Source: Cylindrodendrum hubeiense (lineage: Eukaryota > Ascomycota > Sordariomycetes > Hypocreales > Nectriaceae). From it: DNA of 49,478 nucleotides. Location: positions 1 through 49,478 of the forward strand of contig JAANBB010000304.1 in the NCBI GenBank assembly GCA_014621425.1, written 5' to 3'. The position numbers and the translations under genes were made by a program. The notes below the pieces were generated by a model. It did not search any database. It worked only from the letters and a program-made list of their open reading frames with translations, and was not told where the DNA came from. Every line of letters begins with the position of its first letter. The stretch's first letter is position 1. Shown here in pieces: positions 22,387-32,441 of this stretch.

Positions 22387-25017
22387 TCAGAAGCGCGGGA
22401 GAGCGCGGGAAAGAATGCGTTCAACGGCCGAAAGCTCAGCATGGGCGCACTGAGCGAGAGTCATCTTGTCGAACTGGGGGCCCTGAGTATAGCCGACTTC
22501 AGCCCAGAAATAGCCCCAGTACATGTCAGCATCCTTAGCTCGCTCTTGGAGCACAGTTCGTTCGGACAAAGGACGCGCGAGAAGATCGCGCTGAGTCTGC
22601 TCGCGGATGACAGCAATGTACCACTGGAGGCGATGTTAGTGATCGGCTGCTGAAAGTTCAAGTGTAGGTGCACTTGCCTCAATGACGTCAAGGGGAATAC
22701 CCGGCTTGGGGACCAGGGAGTACTGATGAGTCCAGGAGTCAGCAAATCGAGGCTGCCCGTAGAACCGAGCTTGAGCGTCGGTCATGTCAACTATCCAAGC
22801 AAGGTCATCCTTCATGACCGTAGTGAAACCCTTGCAGGTCATGGCAGACGCCATGACGCGCTTGAAAAGCCGGGAATCCAAGTTGATAAGGTCGTCGTTC
22901 TTCTCAATCGCCCGAGCAAGAAGACGAACAAGCTCGCAAGTAGCCTTGTAAATCGCCGTGCGCTGAGTGATCGTGATATACTCAGTCATGTACCAAGGAA
23001 ACTTTCGGAGAGTGCTGATGAGGCACTCGTATGGGCGCTGAGGGCACTCCTTGGAGAATGGAGACTGTAACATGTTAGCCAGTAGAACTTCATAAAAGTT
23101 CGGTGTACCGACTCGGTGTGGGACTTCAACATGCTTGACAAGCATAGTCATCTCTTCGGTGGAGATGAAGCCCTTAAAGTTGTCCCAAGGCGTAGCTTTA
23201 TTCTTGGGCTTGATAGAGGGTTGAGCACCATCCCAAAAAATGCCGCGAGCAATAGGGAACAAGTCCTTCATGAGGCTAGCCTGACTAGACAACTCGACCT
23301 CAACAGGGCGGTCACCAAGACGGCTGGTTCGGCCGTGAGAAGCATTCTGATGATGTCTCTCGGCGGCCTTCATCGCGTCGGCGAGTGTGTGAAATTCGAC
23401 ATAGGCATCCATCGTCTTGCTAGTGGCGCGCTCCATGATGATGTGAATAGGTTCCTCTGCGTCGTTCAGGATCTTGCTATTGCGACCCAGGAAAGCGACA
23501 ATCTCGGAACGCTTGGTAGCGAAGGGGATCTGAAATGCGAGTCAGCGGTTATGATGTGCACTGGGAAAAGAGAAGACTAACGTTCTTGAGTTTCACAACT
23601 CCATGGCTCTGCGACTTTCCCTGTCGCGGCCCATCCACGAACGGAAAGTTGGCTGGGTCCATGGCTACCTCGACAGAGGGATACCCAGAGGGTGTGTTGG
23701 TTAGCTCATTGAGTTTTCCAGATCTCTGGGACTCAACAGTCTGGACAGGAACGTGGACCAGGCTTCCGTAAGAGGTGCTGGATGGGAGTCCACTGCCAAC
23801 AAAGCAAGGAATGACAGCCTTGTTGGCTTGGGGTGAAATAAATGGATCGTAGGCGGAGTTTCGAGGCGAACCATGAGTGACATCAAGGCCAAACTTGGGA
23901 GGTGGTGCGTTGACAATGGGTTGGCCAGAGGTTCGAGGCGCATAGTTGCGTGGCTCCGTGAGACGACCAGAAGTCTCCGGGCTTGCAAGTCCATGACCAT
24001 AGCCATATGCTCCACTAAGGTGCTGGGGTGTTGGTCCAGGGCTCAGCAAATTCTGAGCGGTCGACATGGCATTGTAAGAGTGGCTATGGGGAATTCCAGG
24101 TTGGGCCTGGATGGAAGTACCCTGCCTGTGGTTGTAGGTATGCATCACTGAAGTTGAGCCCGAAGGAGATTGGTATGGGCCTGCCTGCGACCGATCGAAG
24201 CGAGGCCCAGTCGGGGGAGCCGGGGGAACATTCCGGGCAGCAAATGGATCAGGGACTTGGTGGTTGGCAACAGCTCCCTGGATCTGGCCAGTAGGGCTGT
24301 AGGCATTGCCCGTGGCTCCATGAGTTTGACTGGTGAATCCTGGAAGATAATCAATCGATCCACGACCAACACCAGAGTCCCCGTTAGTAGAACTGATACC
24401 TGTCTGAGCTGGGACAATATCTCCATTGACAGTGCCAGATGCTCTGTACAAATGACCATTGGCGGCACCCTGCGAAATCCCACCAGCGTTGTTGGAAATG
24501 TCATTGACTTGGCCACCCATCTAAGGGACCGTAGTCGGAATATCATCACCCGTGGAGGGGCTGTTAGGAGGAACGGTGCTATAACTCATTTCGATAGCTT
24601 CTTCGTTGAAGTTGTTCGAATTGTAGTTGTTCGAGGTATGGACTGTACCATTTCCGCGCCCATTCGCAGGACTGAACTTACTGGCCTTTCAAAGGGTCAG
24701 TAAGGATTCCAGGAGACCCAGACTCTGTGTATTACCTGAAGAACGTTGGTCAAAGCCTGATGAGCCGATGGAATCCAAGACTCTGTGGCAGGGTTCAGAG
24801 AAGTTGTGGTTGATGGCCCATTTCCGTTTCGAGGGCCCGAAGATGCAAAGTTGTTGTCGTGGAGAGCTCCGTGGAAATTCACATCACCGGAGACAGCATT
24901 GCTGGGGGGAAACCCCTCGACAGCCTGGTTGTTACGCGAACCGAAGGGATCCTCGTTGCCGGTCAAGGTATGAGTCTGCCCGGACACACCCCAAAAGTTA
25001 CCGGTGTTGGACGACAT
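22387..25017 (-). CDS. Large RRM-domain RNA-binding protein with Asn/Ser/Gly-rich N-terminus and an in-frame TAG
   Basis: Exons: 25017-24736, 24685-23582, 23529-22678 and 22623-22387 (introns 50, 52 and 54 bp, all phase 0), 824 codons. The N-terminal ~455 residues are N/S/G/P/Q-rich and probably disordered. An RRM follows: GVVKLKNIPFATKRSEI as RNP2-like strand and MDAYVEF as RNP1-like strand. A conserved-looking helical C-terminus then has KECPQRPYECLISTLRKFPW and PGIPLDVIEWYIAVI. Two oddities. Codon 149 is TAG (24521-24523), immediately followed in frame by ATG at 24520, with coding-like sequence on both sides. The last intron is GC-AG (AG|GCAAGT donor). A 48-nt in-frame segment, 23065-23112 (GTCGGT...TTACAG), might be another intron joining PHR to SPFSK. 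If translation starts at 24520, the product is 675 aa and keeps the RRM. I cannot name the family. Confidence 0.82.
22624..22677 (-). other. GC-AG intron in the RRM gene
   Basis: A 54-bp intron begins GCAAGT after ...ATTGAG and ends CTCCAG, with a CACTAACATC branch point. The join gives DVIE-WYIAVIREQ in phase 0. No GT donor nearby keeps the frame: the GT four bases in would give a frameshift. Confidence 0.8.
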
Positions 25018-26855
25018 CGTGATCCGGCTCTACAACACAGGTCAGCTATTATCCCATATTGTTCAAGTTCAAGTGTTGGATGGGGCTGGCGGGCATGCCA
25101 AACGTGGGAAACGGCAGGACAAAAAGTCCTACGACCATGTGCTGGTCGGGCTGCGACCTGGAACAGAACTTACAACCAAGGTCAATAGGGGGGGGCGGTT
25201 CTTCTCGCCAGTGTTAGCGACGCTCGGTGAAGGATGAAGGTGATTTGGTACGTGGGATCTTGGTTTTCCCGTTGTTCCCAGCGTTGATCCTGCAACGATA
25301 GTTGCGAAAGCGCAAGGCGTTGGAGAGGCGATGTTGTGAAAAAGAGAAAAGTGTGCGAAAAACACCAGTCGTGTTGATCTTATACTCCAATAAACCCGTC
25401 CTGAAGCCCGGGGGGTGGAGCTAGTGAGCTGTGGTGTTGGGAGTGGTGAGTGAGGGAGTGGTCAACGAGAAGAGAACAATAGGCAGCGGTAATGAAGAAA
25501 GCAGAACCCCAAAAAGCGGGTCCTTTTGCCAATCAGTTGTGAACAAGAGCCGAAGAACAATGGGTCACTCCCAATAAGGCAACCGAGGAGACGGTGAGGA
25601 GTAGGTTGATCACTCTTCCTATTGTGGTCGAAAGGTTGAGGGGCGTTCTCCGGCGTAGATCTCCGGCCAATAGAGGAGGGTAGTAACCAAGAACCGGAGA
25701 GGTGTGATAGTGAGGGTGAAGGAGTAGAAAAACAATAGGAAAATGGGGGGCGGAAAAGGTATTGTCCTGCCTGGGGCAGCAAACGGAGTTCCGTTGCCGT
25801 TTGCTTTGGCGTCGGCCCTTCCACCTGGCTGCCAGCTGTAAGAGGTGATCACACGGCCAAAGCAGACCTGACAGGTGAATGGACAAATTGTACTAAAGAG
25901 GGTGAAAGGAGGAGACGGCTCATTTCTAGAGGGAGAAGTGAACGTGCGATGCCGGGTGAGAGAGGAGCGTGTAAGTCGAAGTAGGAGAATTCAACGGGAT
26001 ACCTCAAGGGAGGGGGTTACAAGGCAGAGACGGTCTACGGCAGAGCCGATGCGGAAGGGTGACGACTCTAACAGACGGTGACGGAAAGAATGTAAGACAA
26101 AGAGGTGTGATGGATAGAATAGAGGGTCAGTAACTGACCGAGAAGCTGAGCTGGCGTTGAGGTGAAGCAAAGAGGCGTGAATCATTCAACGATTCTCCGT
26201 ACACCGCTCAGCCCATCTACGACGTCTGCCTAAATGAGCAGCCATGTCTCGACTGTTAAGATGTTCATGCTCGGGTTATGTAAGTCATGTTGAAGTTGTT
26301 GAAAATAAGCCAGGGTTGACTCACGAACCAAGCCCGGCGCCGCAAGTTGAAGCTCGTGAGCATTCCCATCACATGTAACACATGTTACATGACCCCATGG
26401 AAAACCCGAATGTCATCAAGTGCCTAATCAATCATGATAAGTCCTTCAGTCGGCTCCAGGAAGTTTTAATCATGCAGCTCAACCCAGCCACAGCAACTCC
26501 CAGGCCATAACCAGACTACCATCATGAACCCTATAGGCCACTTCGCTCCATTTCAGCACATCTCACGGCCAATTTGCGAACGTTAGGTCCAAGAATCCAG
26601 AAGTGGCACACAAGGCGGCATGCATGCATTTCAACATCGATGTATTTTTGCTCGGAACAGTCGGCGAAGCTTCGTGTCTAGATATCGTCGTCCCCAACAC
26701 CTCCACTTCTGGTTGCTTGAGGTTTGCTTCGTCTAAATCCTACTTAGATGGGTCCTTTGTGGTTAATAACCTCGTTCCTCATCACAAGAACCTTCGCGAT
26801 AGGCAGAGCCCCTCCAGTCAAAACTCCAGACCTCAACCCTGCTGAGGTAGTTCCC
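25018..26855. other. Intergenic region between the RRM gene and arpc4
   Basis: About 1.8 kb, mainly upstream sequence of the RRM gene (long purine-rich leader, 25400-26120) and the 3' flank of arpc4. Open frames are short and without motifs. Confidence 0.45.
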
Positions 26856-27616
26856 TTAGTCAAACTGTTGAGAGAAGTTAGCATACGAGCGTGCAATTGT
26901 ATACATCTGAATTTATTACCGGTGTCAGGAAAGACTCGGCCACGAATCGAGCTCTTGCGTTCAACTACACGTCCTGGTTAGAGTGGGTCTCAGATCGAAC
27001 GACACATGGTGAACTCACGAAGAGCTTCATCTCGGAGATTTCCTTGTCAACCTCCTCCATAAACTGAATGATAAAGTCTACAAGCTTGTGCTTGAGCATT
27101 TCCTCGGTGTGGAAGTTGGTTATTAAGAAGGTGATGTCGTATCCCTAACGAGGCGGCGGCGGTGTCAGTCAGGGGCAGACACCAGCAAGGGGGTCTGGCC
27201 GGATACAACGGACCTTGATGGGTTTCCTTCGCAGGATAAAGAAGGACTCGGCGCGCTGCGTCAAGAATCGGGTGAACTTGTGTACCAGAATGTGCTCAAT
27301 CTCGTCGGCCTGCTTGATCTTAATGCTGATGCGGACGGAGTTGATGCTGGGCTCGATCAAGACCCGCTCGTTTTCGTTGCGCGCAATGGTGAGCGGGGTG
27401 AGGAGGACCTCGGGCGACGACTGGGCCTCAATCTCGGGGACATTGTGTCGCTCGGCGGTCTGGGAGGCGAAGTTGGAGAGGGTGAGGGCAGCTGTCAAGC
27501 TGCTCCGTACACATTGCAGGTACGGCCGTAGGGATTGAGACTAGGCGACGGGAGGCCACAGTTAGCGCGGGCGTTTGCGGTCGCAAGGGGCCAGACATCC
27601 AAGCGAGACATACCAT
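26856..27616 (-). CDS. arc19: Arp2/3 complex subunit 4 (ARPC4, 20 kDa)
   Basis: Core subunit of the actin-nucleating Arp2/3 complex at cortical patches; it pairs with ARPC2. Five exons give exactly the family length, 169 aa: 27616-27614 (ATG alone), 27540-27214, 27144-27019, 26964-26920 and 26864-26856 (TTTGACTAA). Introns are 73, 69, 54 and 55 bp. Joined, the protein starts [20 protein letters not shown], continues through [19 protein letters not shown] and [19 protein letters not shown], then FILRRKPIK joins [16 protein letters not shown], ending in [11 protein letters not shown]. Each splice has GT/AG ends and restores the family sequence. The start codon separated by an intron and the two-residue last exon mean a simple gene finder would truncate both ends. 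Divergent from ubp6. Confidence 0.97.
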
Positions 27617-28271
27617 GGCTGCGGCTCCTGCTTATCCTGAGCCCAGGGCTTTTGTCGGCGGCGATGCTGGGAGTCGAGAAGGCTGGTGATATCCCGGCGG
27701 GGTCTGGGATAGAGACATCAGGCACATCGAGTCGGAGCTGTCATGTGGGGGGCCACCATGACGAGTGCGCGCTGGGAAAGCATCAAGCCACGTCACGTGG
27801 GCTGGTGCGGTGAAGCGCCGAGCTGTGCGGCCCCCTGCTCAGCCACAGCCGTGGTTGCCCAGCAGGCAGTGGAGGTTCCGGCGTTCCAGCGTCGCAGCAG
27901 AAGTACCTACAGTAAGTACCTTAGCTACCACCCCGGGGGAGGTACCTACCAACCTGCCCATGCAGTGGAATCACCCAGAAGAGGTACCCCGTCCTAAGGC
28001 ATCCTCAGCAAACGCACTCCAGTCCCTAGCTGGCTCTACACCGCTTTCCCCACCACAAGCCTTCGCCTCAGCCAGGTACCAGCATGATGACGCTGTCCCA
28101 ATAGCTTGCTTGCTTGTTTGCCTCGTCCAACAAAATCCTCGCCATCCCACGCCCACATCGCATCGCATCAATCTGCAAGGGGCTCTGCAAGCTTAGCTTC
28201 CGGCGTCTTTCTCTTCCCTGCCCCAGCTCACTCTTGACCTCGCGCTCTCAGAGCTTCCATCTCGTGCAACC
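27617..28271. promoter_or_regulatory. Divergent promoter region between arpc4 and ubp6
   Basis: The start codons of arpc4 (minus) and ubp6 (plus) are 655 bp apart, so both promoters must lie here or in the first introns. The interval contains several GTACCT/AGGTAC motifs and palindromic TAGGTA-type sequence at 27903-27955, and a pyrimidine-rich CTTTCTCTTCC stretch just before ubp6. No TATA box is obvious. Confidence 0.5.
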
Positions 28272-30069
28272 ATGGCGTCCCTATCAGGTCCGTTACCCCT
28301 CCATCCGCCCATCCCTCCGCCCATCCCTCCACCCGCAACGCATTTCTAACCACCTTCGCCACGCAGTCACCGTCAAGCACCAGGGCAAAAAGTACAATGT
28401 CGACATCGACTCGAGCTCGACCGGAGAGGACTTTAAGCTCCAGATGTTCAGCCTCACCAATGTCGAGCCTGAACGCCAGAAGATCCTCATCAAGGGCGGC
28501 CAGCTCAAGGATGATGCCGACATGACCAAGCTCGGTCTCAAGGCCGGCCAGACCATCATGATGATGGGCACCCCGGGAGGTGGCGGCGATCTTGTTCGTC
28601 CCAAGGACATGGTCAAGTTCGTCGAAGACATGACCGAAGCCGAGCAAGCCCAGCAGGTCGGCGCCACCCCAGCTGGCCTCGTCAACCTCGGCAACACCTG
28701 CTACCTCAACGCGACCCTCCAGACTCTTCGTTTGATCCCCGAGCTCCATGACACCTTAGCAAAGTACAGCCCCGATGCCGCGCCTTCCAGTCTCCTCATG
28801 AGCGGCTCCTCCATGGACCTAGCTGGCCAGCTTTCCAACCTCTACAAGAAGATGGGCGAGACCCAAGACTCCTTCCCGCCCATGAACTTTCTCAACGCCC
28901 TGCGAGTGGTATTCCCCCAGTTTGCCGAAAAGTCCAAGTCTGGCCACGGTTATGCCCAGCAGGACGCCGAAGAGGCCTGGTCACAGATCCTCCAGCAGCT
29001 GAACCAGAAGCTCCGGATCAAGGGCCCTGAAGGTACTCCCGAGATTTCGTTCGTGGACAAGTACATGACGGGGGAGTTCACATCGGTGATGGAGTGCGAC
29101 GAGGAAGAGGCTCGCAACGCCGGTGAAAAGGCCATCACCACCAAGGACACCTCCACCAAGCTCAATTGCCACATCGACAGTTCGACAAACCACCTGCGAG
29201 ACGGTATCCTGGCCAGTCTGACGGAGAAGCTTGAGAAGAACTCGGAAATCCTAGGCCGTAACGCTGTCTACACCAAGACCTCCAAGATCTCGCGGGCGCC
29301 CAAGTACCTGACCGTTCAGTTTGTTCGTTTCTTCTGGAAGCGAGAGACTCAGAAGAAGGCCAAGATTATGCGAAAGGTGACTTTCCCGCAGGAGTTGGAT
29401 ATCGTTGAGTTCTGCTCGGATGATCTGAAGAAGGCTCTCGTCCCCGTCCGCGACAAGGTCCGAGAAATCCGCAAGGACGAGGAGGACATTGAGCGGGCCC
29501 GTAAGCGCCAGAAGCGGACCCACGACCAGAACATGGCCGACGTCGCCGGCGGCGCTGGCCTCCCCAGTGATAAGGAGAAGAAAGATGCCGAGAAGAAGGC
29601 TGCAGAGCGCGCCGAGAAGAAGGGTGAGAAGAAGCCAGAGCAGCCTGCAGATGGTGACACCGTCATGGGAGAGACGTACAAGACGGACGCCGAGGTCGAG
29701 GCCGAGCGAGATGCCGCTTTGTTGGTTGCCAAGAAGGAGCTCAACGCTCTGATTAACCCCGAACTGCGTGACGACGATGGCGCCAACCAGTCGGGTCTGT
29801 ACGAGCTCCGAGGTCTGGTGACGCACCAGGGTGCCAGTGCTGACAGCGGCCACTACACTTCGTACGTCAAGAAGACAGCGTCCATCGACCCCAAGACGGG
29901 CAAGAAGGGCGAGGAGGACGGCAAGTGGTGGTGGTTCAACGACGACAAGGTGACGGAGGTGGAGGCGGACAAGATCCAGACGCTGGCCGGTGGCGGCGAG
30001 ACGCACTCGGCCCTGATCCTCCTGTACAAGGCTATCCCACTCCCTACCGCTGCTGGAACGATGGAATAG
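28272..30069 (+). CDS. ubp6: Ubp6/USP14-type proteasome-associated ubiquitin hydrolase
   Basis: Cysteine deubiquitinase that docks on the proteasome through an N-terminal ubiquitin-like domain and trims ubiquitin from substrates. Exon 1, 28272-28287 (MASLS), and exon 2, 28367-30069, are joined across a 79-bp intron with a TTCTAACC branch, giving 572 aa. The UBL spans about residues 5-75 (VTVKHQGKKYNVDI, ILIKGGQLKDD). The Cys box is GLVNLGNTCYLNATLQTL with Cys117. The His box is THQGASADSGHYTSY with His501, and WWWFNDDKVTEV follows. A charged Lys/Glu-rich insert (about 450 onwards) with EKKDAEKKAAERAEKK separates the halves of the catalytic domain. The frame is open further upstream, but the short first exon is needed to place the UBL at the N-terminus as in the family. 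Confidence 0.96.
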
Positions 30070-30465
30070 ACGTTCATTCAGCATGGGATTTGTTTGGCGA
30101 GCAGACGCAAAAATGACATCTGGGCGTTGGTGATAGTCTGGACAGGCAGAACATGGATGTAGAGAAATGGTTTTACACATTGCAAAGCAGGCGTAATCAG
30201 TGACGGAATGAATGAATACAGGTACACGGTTGATTGCATTTTTGTTACACTATGATACATGTCTATTGGGTATACAGATGTTCATTTTGGCCGTCTCTCG
30301 AGATATTCTCGCCAGCTCCGTTCTATACCAGACGCTGTTGTCTTTCGTCTTCATTATAAAAGAAATTCTTCCAGTTAGGAAGATTACCCGAGGTGGTAAA
30401 GGTGGTAAAAGTGGTAGGGGTGTGCAAGGGACGTGGTATTTCGTGAGATTTCGTCTTCCATGTCG
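30070..30465. other. Convergent 3' intergenic region (ubp6 / small membrane gene)
   Basis: 396 bp between two convergent stop codons, relatively AT-rich, as expected for paired 3' UTRs and polyadenylation signals. It contains a GGTGGTAAA repeat near 30390-30418. No gene. Confidence 0.55.
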
Positions 30466-30847
30466 TCACTTGTTCCTTGCAGCCCTTTCCGCCCACTTCG
30501 CCTTTTCTTCCTCTCGCTCCTTGACACGCTCGTGAAAGGCATCTAGTTTCCGTTGTAAGGTAGCCCTTTGTCCCAACAGTACATGCTTCTGGTCCTCGAG
30601 GGCGGCGATCTGGTCCGCGGGTGTCGTGGCACGGAACTGGGTTATGGCCTAGGTTACACAATTCAGTTCATGTCCAACCCTAAAAGAGAATGAAGGGGAG
30701 GGGGAGGGGAATGGAACTAACCTCTTCCTTTTCCTTGTCCGTCTTCAGTTGGGCGCCCGTGATGGTGCCGACGAAGATGCAGGCAGAGAAGGCGACGGCC
30801 CAGATGCCCCTCTGGATCTTTTGCTGCTTGGTCCACTGGTGAGCCAT
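30466..30847 (-). CDS. Small single-pass membrane protein with C-terminal coiled coil
   Basis: Two exons, 30847-30722 and 30648-30466, with a 73-bp GTTAGT...CCTAG intron, give 102 aa. The N-terminus (MAHQWTKQQKIQRGIW) is basic and amphipathic. A hydrophobic span follows at about residues 15-33 (AVAFSACIFVGTITGA), then a long Lys/Glu/Arg/Gln-rich helix containing IAALEDQKHVLLGQRATLQR and ending KWAERAARNK. The layout, a short tail plus one membrane helix plus a coiled coil, resembles small mitochondrial inner-membrane assembly or organising factors. That is an inference only; I recognise no family. Both exons are phase 0 and both splice sites are good, so the gene model is likely right. Confidence 0.75.
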
Positions 30848-31522
30848 TGCGGGGATGGGAGGCGGATCCGCGGGCGAATATATGCGTCGGTGGGGTGCGA
30901 GTGAAGTTAGGATTCCTGCCGGACTGAAGTTTCGGAGTTGCGACGCTCCACGGGCGTCATGCCCCGGGATGCCGGAGCCAGAGCTGGAACCGAAGCTGGA
31001 GGGTTTTCAGGTCGTGGCGAGGGACGAGGACCGGCAACGAGAGGAGGGCACAACGGGCGAAGCCCTTGGAATGTGGGAGGCCGGGCCAGGTTAGGGATTG
31101 GGCCTCAAGTGGGTTCGGAGTTGGAGGCGAGCCGGAGGTCGCGGTTGAGGTCGGATTTGTCTTGGTCGAACAGAGGATCCCGGATCTGCCACGGCGGGCC
31201 GGCGCCAACGGCGAGGTGGGTTTGCTGGAGCCGCCAACTGCTTGACGGCTTAGTCAGCATGGAAGCTGGTGCGTCATTGCCCCTCGAATGAGGGGCAGGA
31301 GAGCTAACGGGTACGAAGAAGGGATCTTCGAATTGGAATGACACCTGTGACAGGTATTTTTGGGGAGCGTGTCAATGTTGATCTTGCGATAGTATACCAG
31401 GTACGGGGGGGTTCAAGTAGAGTATCGTTTTCGTGGGTAGCTCCTAAAAAGCTCCGTCGCCAATCCGGAATTAACCTCGCCACGAATCCCATGGCACCTA
31501 GATTTCTACACACTCTAAGCAT

Positions 31523-31565
31523 TAGGTAGGTTGGTAGATAGATACCTACCTACCTACCTACCTAG
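31523..31565. repeat. TAGGTA...TACCTA palindromic repeat
   Basis: AGGTAGGTTGGTAGATAG is followed by a (CCTA)n run, giving an imperfect inverted repeat able to form a hairpin. Similar elements recur at 27903-27955, 31661-31700, 34325-34360, 39427-39456 and 48361-48404. Confidence 0.7.
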
Positions 31566-31793
31566 GCAGTTATGCACTGTCGGACGTATAATAAAGCCAG
31601 TAATGCGATCGAAAGTCCGGATCTTCCATCCTTCATTTTGTTCTCAGCAAATACAAAAAGCTCTAGGTGCCTTAGCTACTAGGTACCTTTAGGTAGGTAT
31701 CCCCCTTGGCCAGACCGGTCGGCAGGCAAGGAGAGAGCGGGGCAGGCGTCAGCAGCAAAGTGTGGAAAGAACGCCGGAGCGAGCCGGCGAGCA

Positions 31794-31850
31794 AGCGAAC
31801 CCAGCGAACCAGCGAACCAGCGAACCAGCGAACCAGCGAACCAGCGAACC
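31794..31850. repeat. 8-bp tandem repeat AGCGAACC
   Basis: Six perfect units (31803-31850) are preceded by one unit carrying an extra C. The flanking sequence (GAGCCGGCGAGCAAGCGAA) looks like degenerate copies. Confidence 0.9.
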
Positions 31851-32441
31851 AGCGCGTCAGTGATAACTAAGGCAGGTACGCCTTAGTGAGCTTTATTACA
31901 GAGCGCTTGCTAAGTATTACTCGGCACGCCGACCGAACCTTCCCCGCTCTCGCGCCTTTTGCCGCCTGTCCAAGCAGCATTCCCAAGTACGTAGATGATG
32001 TTTGATCTCCGCAACACCACGAAATAATACCCATTAATTGCTCGCTCGACGTACAAGTAAATCTCTCACCCCCTGCCTGCTTCATCTCCTCCACTTCCAC
32101 TTCGACCTTCGTGTGATACTTGCGATTCTTAAATACGGCACGTGCGGTCCCTTGTCGTCTGATTGAATTGAATTATCCCATCCCATATGCATCTTTCCAT
32201 CTTCAATCATCGCCCCTTCATCCAGAGACGCTGCTCCTCCATCACATCAACCCGTTTGCGTCGTTATCTTATCACATTTAAGACCGCCGTCTGACTTATT
32301 ACCAGGCACCTGCTTCATTGGTTCGCCAATTTGCCGAGGCGGGAATTATATCAACCGGCTCTCTGAGCTCTCTGAGCTCTCTCCCCTCAGAATCAATCAC
32401 ACCACCAACAATTCATCTCATCATCCGTATCCGTCACAGCC

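Larger units (their letters stand above)
30848..32441. promoter_or_regulatory. Divergent upstream region between the small membrane gene and shb17
   Basis: About 1.6 kb separating divergent start codons. It contains TAGGTA/TACCTA palindromes (31523-31565 and 31661-31700), an AGCGAACC tandem repeat (31794-31850), a CACGTG E-box-like site at about 32139 and a CT-rich leader before shb17. No coding frame is supported. Confidence 0.4.

Noticed and set aside
22201..22653. 150-codon plus-strand frame at the end of the RRM gene
   Set aside because: Antisense shadow of the conserved last exon (WYIAVIREQ...), which has proper splice signals on the minus strand.
24521..24574. 54-nt intron that would remove the in-frame TAG of the RRM gene
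   Set aside because: The donor would be GTTCCT and the CTAAC lies only a few bases after it and about 40 nt from the AG, an unlikely geometry. Kept only as an alternative within the finding.
31794..31850. Possible CRISPR-like array
   Set aside because: It is a contiguous 8-bp tandem repeat without spacers, in a eukaryotic genome.
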